Source: RGIG8709 sp045575975 (GTDB taxonomy: Bacteria > Bacillota > Clostridia > Monoglobales > Monoglobaceae). Taken from it: a stretch of DNA of 64,000 nt. The translations under genes were made by a program, and so were the position numbers. The notes under the pieces were generated by a model that saw only the letters and a list, made by a program, of their open reading frames with translations, was not told where the DNA came from and ran no database searches. The stretch covers positions 19,916-83,915 of the forward strand of contig JAZNFO010000004.1 of assembly GCA_045575975.1 (NCBI GenBank), given 5' to 3'. Shown in pieces: positions 60,480 to 64,000 of this stretch (the stretch's first letter is position 1; every line of letters starts with the position of its first letter).

Positions 60480-61280
60480 CTAAATACTTCTGTAGTATGG
60501 TTTTGCATCCGATTTTTTAATGAGCAAATCAGGAAACTCAGAATTTAGAACATCGTATAAATATTGGCAGATTATATTTTCTGTTTCAAAATGTCCGGCA
60601 TCTATCATATTAAGACCAATTTCGGAAGCGGTCTGTGCATGATGATGTCCAAGGTCTCCGGAAAGGTAAACATCTGCCCCTGAATTGTATGCAGAATAAA
60701 GCAAACTGCCTCCGCTACCCGTACAAAGGGCAACATCTTTAATCATTTCATCACCGTCTCCGAAAACTTTTATACAGGACGAGCCAAGAGAAGCTTTCAC
60801 AAAATCTGCGAAATCGTCAAGAGTCATGGGAGACGGGAGAGTCCCCACTCTTCCGATGTTATCAAGCTTTTTTCCGTTGGGAGTTATAAGCTCATCTTCA
60901 AAGTATTCTCGGATATTTAAAAGTCCAAGTTTTTTTGCAAGCAGGTCGTTCATTCCGCCTTTTGCTTTGTCAAAGTTGGTGTGCATACTGTAAACGGAAA
61001 TGTCATTTTTTATAAGCTGGCGGAGAAGACTCCCTGTGGAATTGTCCTCGGTAATGTTTTTAACCGGTGAAAATATAAGTGGGTGGTGAGATATGATAAG
61101 TTCTGCACCAAAGGAAACTGCTTCACGGACTGTATCCAAGGTAACATCAAGAGAAACTAAAACCTTGTTTATGTTCTGGCTTTCATCTCCTGTCATAAGA
61201 CCCACATTATCCCATTCTTCCTTTAATTCTTCGGGAAAACCGGTTCGGAGAAAACTTAAAATTTCCTCAAGTAAAACCAT
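60480..61280 (-). CDS. Nif3-like dinuclear metal centre protein (GTP cyclohydrolase I type 2 family)
   Basis: 266 residues. DNVGLMTGD near the start, ELIISHHPLIFSP, YSMHTNFDKAKGGMNDLLA and the late DVYLSGDLGHHHAQTASEIG supply the His, Asp and Glu ligands. Proteins of this family form hexameric toroids; the reaction is unsettled, although some act as GTP cyclohydrolases. In Firmicutes it is regularly next to trmK and downstream of sigA/dnaG, as nearly here. GGAGG precedes ATG. Confidence 0.9.
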   Translation of the reverse strand: MVLLEEILSFLRTGFPEELKEEWDNVGLMTGDESQNINKVLVSLDVTLDTVREAVSFGAELIISHHPLIFSPVKNITEDNSTGSLLRQLIKNDISVYSMHTNFDKAKGGMNDLLAKKLGLLNIREYFEDELITPNGKKLDNIGRVGTLPSPMTLDDFADFVKASLGSSCIKVFGDGDEMIKDVALCTGSGGSLLYSAYNSGADVYLSGDLGHHHAQTASEIGLNMIDAGHFETENIICQYLYDVLNSEFPDLLIKKSDAKPYYRSI

Positions 61281-61292
61281 AATCCGTCCTCC

Positions 61293-61982
61293 TTAAATAA
61301 GATTTTTTATATCTGCAAGAAGCTTTTCTGTCTCTTCAAGTTTTTTGAGACTTTCTTTATTTTTTGATTTTTTCATTCCCAGAATCTGAGTCTCAAGTTT
61401 TTTTATTTGTTTTTCTTTGTATTTTGTATAAAGTCCGCCATTTTTCTTTAGAATATGTTTACCCATAAATATTTCTGCATATGACGGAGTATCGCATTTT
61501 CCCGAACGAACTTTAAGAATTGAATATATTTTGCCGTCATCTGATGCCAGAATTTCGTCGTCAATTGTGTATCCGTTTTCGTAAAGATAACATCTTAGCT
61601 CATAAACTGCAGTCATAGGCTGAAGAATAAGGGTTCCAATTTCTCTTACAACATCCTCGGAATCCTTTAAAATGTCAGAAATCAGGATGCCTCCCATTCC
61701 GCAAACTGCAGCGGCGGAAACCTCTCCTTTTTTCACGGTTTCAAAACCGCTTCCAAGTCTCAGGGAGATATTATTTTCAACACCGTATAAAGTTGCTGTC
61801 TTTTCGGCGGATTTAAGAGGCCCAACTCTTAAATCGGATGCTATTGCCTTTTTGCATATCCCTTTTTTAAGAAGATAAACAGGAAGATATGCGTGGTCTG
61901 TCCCCACATCTAAAAATGTATCGCATAGGGGGATAAAATCTGCCACACTTTTTAATCTGTCATCAAGTCTTGGATAGTCCAT
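61293..61982 (-). CDS. trmK: tRNA (adenine(22)-N1)-methyltransferase
   Basis: 229 residues. The opening LKSVADFIPLCDTFLDVGTD contains the SAM site, and ADIGTDH-type residues appear as DVGTDHAYLPVYLLKKG. GMGGILISDIL is the second motif. The C-terminal half is a coiled coil (KKSKNKESLKKLEETEKLLA). Full length. It is first in the operon that reaches nif3, DRTGG and the H-cluster genes. Confidence 0.92.
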   Translation of the reverse strand: MDYPRLDDRLKSVADFIPLCDTFLDVGTDHAYLPVYLLKKGICKKAIASDLRVGPLKSAEKTATLYGVENNISLRLGSGFETVKKGEVSAAAVCGMGGILISDILKDSEDVVREIGTLILQPMTAVYELRCYLYENGYTIDDEILASDDGKIYSILKVRSGKCDTPSYAEIFMGKHILKKNGGLYTKYKEKQIKKLETQILGMKKSKNKESLKKLEETEKLLADIKNLI

Positions 61983-62022
61983 TTTTTTATCCTTTCAAAA
62001 AATTCGTACATTATATATAGTA

Positions 62023-62051
62023 ATTATATAACAAATTTAATATTTAGTCAA
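62023..62051 (-). promoter_or_regulatory. Promoter of the trmK operon
   Basis: Minus strand TTGACT (62051-62046), 17 bases, TATAAT (62028-62023). Confidence 0.85.
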
Positions 62052-62115
62052 TCAAAAAAAGGAAATTTGCAGGATATGTAGAATTTTAACATAAAAGATA
62101 AAGAAAAGGAATGAT

Positions 62116-63102
62116 ATGGTGAACATAAGAGAGCAGATTGAGGAAAATGAAAAATATACAATATGCGAATATGGAGTAAGAAGTGCCGACTCTCTCGGAA
62201 GGGCAACCTTTGAAGAAAAATGTTCTCTCCGAACAGATTTTCAAAGGGACAGAGACAGAATAATTCATTCAAAGGCATTTCGCCGTCTTAAGCATAAAAC
62301 CCAGGTTTTCTTAAAATCTGACGGAGACCATATAAGAACTCGTCTCACTCACACTTTAGAGGTTGCACAGATTGCAAGAACCATTGCAAGGGCGCTAAGA
62401 CTAAACGAGGATTTAACAGAAGCCATTGCTCTCGGTCATGATTTGGGGCACACTCCTTTCGGACATGCAGGGGAAAGGACTCTTGATAAGCTTTCGCCTA
62501 TTGGGTTTAAGCATAATGAGCAAAGCCTGAGAGTTGTCAATATTTTAGAGAAAAAAGGCGGACTTAACTTAACAGACGAGGTTTGCGACGGAATACTTTG
62601 CCATACAGGGGATAAAATGCCTAAAACTCTTGAAGGTAAAATTATTCGGTTTGCGGACAAAATTGCTTATGTAAATCACGATATTGATGATGCTGTGTTA
62701 AGCGGAGAACTGAAAGAGAACCAAATTCCTCAGAAATTCGTCAAAATACTTGGAAAGAATCATTCCGAAAGATTAAACACAATGATAAATGCCGTAATTT
62801 CGGAAAGTTGCAATAAGCCTGATATAATTATGGAAGCTTCGGTTTATGAAGCGATGATGGAACTTCGCAGTTTTATGTTTGAAAATGTGTACCTTCGTCC
62901 TTATGCAAAAAGAGAGGAAGAAAAGGCATTTCATATTATAGAAAGTCTTTATAATTTATATGTCTCAAACCCTGAACTTATTGAGGATATGGAAATTCCT
63001 GATGAAAGCCAGGTTCTCATAAAGGTGAGGGATTATATAGCTGGTATGACGGACAGATATGCAATGGATAAGTTTGGTAAATATTTTATTCCGTCAAATT
63101 AA
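62116..63102 (+). CDS. dgt: Deoxyguanosinetriphosphate triphosphohydrolase (HD domain)
   Basis: 328 residues. RDRDRIIHSKAFRRLKHKTQ and LTHTLEVAQIARTIARAL lead to the HD pair in IALGHDLGHTPFGHAGE. The HD metal site and FADKIAYVNHDIDDAV mark the dGTPase family. It splits dGTP into deoxyguanosine and triphosphate. AAAAGGA lies 5 bases before ATG. It directly precedes dnaG, as in many Clostridia. Confidence 0.92.
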   Translation: MVNIREQIEENEKYTICEYGVRSADSLGRATFEEKCSLRTDFQRDRDRIIHSKAFRRLKHKTQVFLKSDGDHIRTRLTHTLEVAQIARTIARALRLNEDLTEAIALGHDLGHTPFGHAGERTLDKLSPIGFKHNEQSLRVVNILEKKGGLNLTDEVCDGILCHTGDKMPKTLEGKIIRFADKIAYVNHDIDDAVLSGELKENQIPQKFVKILGKNHSERLNTMINAVISESCNKPDIIMEASVYEAMMELRSFMFENVYLRPYAKREEEKAFHIIESLYNLYVSNPELIEDMEIPDESQVLIKVRDYIAGMTDRYAMDKFGKYFIPSN

Positions 63103-63159
63103 ATTTTTCAGAAGGAAAAAGGAAATCTTTGTCGAATAATAATGTAAAGAGGTGAGAAA

Positions 63160-64000
63160 ATGGCAATTTCATCTGATTTTCAAAGCTTTATAGATGAAGT
63201 GATTGAAAAGAATGATATAGTGGAAATCGTTTCGGAATACACAAAGCTGAAAAGGGTGGGAAGCCGTTTTCAGGGACTTTGTCCCCTTCACAACGATAAG
63301 AAATCTCCGTCCTTTTCTGTTTCGCCCGATAAACAGTTATTCCATTGTTTCGGTTGCGGAGCGGGAGGAACGGTTATACATTTTATAATGCAGAGGGAAA
63401 ATCTGGATTTTATGGAGGCTTTGAAGCTTCTGGCGGACAGAGCAAGAATACCGATGCCCGAAACCCGCACTGTGCAAGAAAAAAATGAAATGGCAAAGCT
63501 CCACGAAAAGAAGCAGAGGATGTATAAAATGAATTCGGATGCAGGAAAGTTTTTTTATTCCTGCCTGAAAGATAAAAAATATTCTTATGCCCTTAATTAT
63601 TTGGAAAACAGAAAAATAACTGCAAAAACCATAACAACCTTCGGTATAGGCTATGCCCCTGATTCCTGGAATATGCTTCTTGACCATCTTAAAGGTCTTG
63701 GGTACAGTGAAAATGAAATTACAGAATGCGGCCTGGCGGTAAAAAGGGATAATGATAATTCTTATTTTGATAAGTTCAGGAACAGAATAATGTTTCCTAT
63801 TATTGATTTGAGAGGAAATATTATAGGCTTTGGAGGAAGAATTATTGATGACAAGTCGGATGCGGCAAAGTATCTTAATTCCCCCGAAACATTGATTTTT
63901 AAGAAAAAAGAAAATCTGTTTTCTATGAATTTTGCAAAAAATTCAAAAGAAGAAAATCTTCTTATTATGGAAGGCTATATGGATGTTATATCCTTGTATC
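63160..64000 (+). CDS. dnaG: DNA primase, 5' part (cut by window edge)
   Basis: The ATG at 63160, with GAGGTG before it, opens a frame that runs off the right edge after about 280 codons. The zinc-finger (GLCPLHNDKKSP, LFHCFGCGAGG) lies at about residues 38-65. The catalytic TOPRIM core begins with FGIGYAPDSW and RIMFPIIDLRGNIIGFGGRI, and the frame ends at LLIMEGYMDVISLY. It makes RNA primers in replication. In this group sigA normally follows, outside the window. Confidence 0.95.
   Translation, partial: MAISSDFQSFIDEVIEKNDIVEIVSEYTKLKRVGSRFQGLCPLHNDKKSPSFSVSPDKQLFHCFGCGAGGTVIHFIMQRENLDFMEALKLLADRARIPMPETRTVQEKNEMAKLHEKKQRMYKMNSDAGKFFYSCLKDKKYSYALNYLENRKITAKTITTFGIGYAPDSWNMLLDHLKGLGYSENEITECGLAVKRDNDNSYFDKFRNRIMFPIIDLRGNIIGFGGRIIDDKSDAAKYLNSPETLIFKKKENLFSMNFAKNSKEENLLIMEGYMDVISLY

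Overview
The window is a gene-dense, low-GC stretch of a strictly anaerobic, endospore-forming Clostridia-type Firmicute. Evidence for this is clear Shine-Dalgarno sites before nearly every gene, TTGACA-17-TATAAT promoters, a pro-sigma-K gene with a BofA gene, a SleL/YaaH-type spore hydrolase, a CIRCE-controlled hrcA-grpE-dnaK-dnaJ operon, a SCIFF ranthipeptide pair, V-type ATPase genes and an NADH-linked [FeFe] hydrogenase operon. I cannot name the genus. Most of the window is chromosomal core. No prophage, integrase, transposase or CRISPR array was seen.

Layout. 1-916: end of a V-type ATPase operon on the minus strand. 1055-8827: an LCP cell-wall ligase, a Wzt-type ABC ATPase and two large multidomain glycosyltransferases, i.e. 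a surface-polysaccharide block. 8845-19417: a long plus-strand run with a sensor kinase, rlmB, yifB/comM, trmL, degV, a DUF4364 gene, two MATE transporters, a cation-diffusion facilitator and trxB, followed by a broken alcohol dehydrogenase relic. 19918-22047: a minus-strand group with a nucleotidase, bofA and a DUF2156 gene. 22177-29307: spore hydrolase, purC, tRNA-Pro, an orphan Wzm-type permease with ttcA-like and rdgB genes behind a structured leader, and an amino-acid ABC transporter. 29440-30474: gap.

30781-32893 is the least explained part. A strong promoter, a folded leader and a terminator bracket two secreted proteins, one with a perfect two-repeat dockerin-like tail and one with a possible cohesin-like domain, plus a 57-residue peptide. 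A GC-rich palindromic repeat and a class II Fic gene follow. 34098-38566 holds folD overlapping a YgiQ-type radical SAM gene, an ACT protein and a PFL/UPF0210 protein. 38596-43437 holds sigK, the SCIFF precursor and maturase, a PLP decarboxylase-like gene and hemW. 43456-50545 is the heat-shock operon with prmA and rsmE. 50594-52113 holds two membrane-protein genes.

52151-61982 is a minus-strand redox block. hydA, a NuoF-like subunit, a thioredoxin-like ferredoxin, a GHKL ATPase and a NuoE-like subunit form a bifurcation-type hydrogenase with a Rex-like site upstream. Behind it lie a PHP protein, two DRTGG proteins, an RsbW-like ATPase and a second H-cluster protein that looks sensory, then a nif3-family gene and trmK. 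The combination suggests a hydrogen or redox sensing circuit beside the catalytic enzyme. The window ends with dgt and the 5' part of dnaG.
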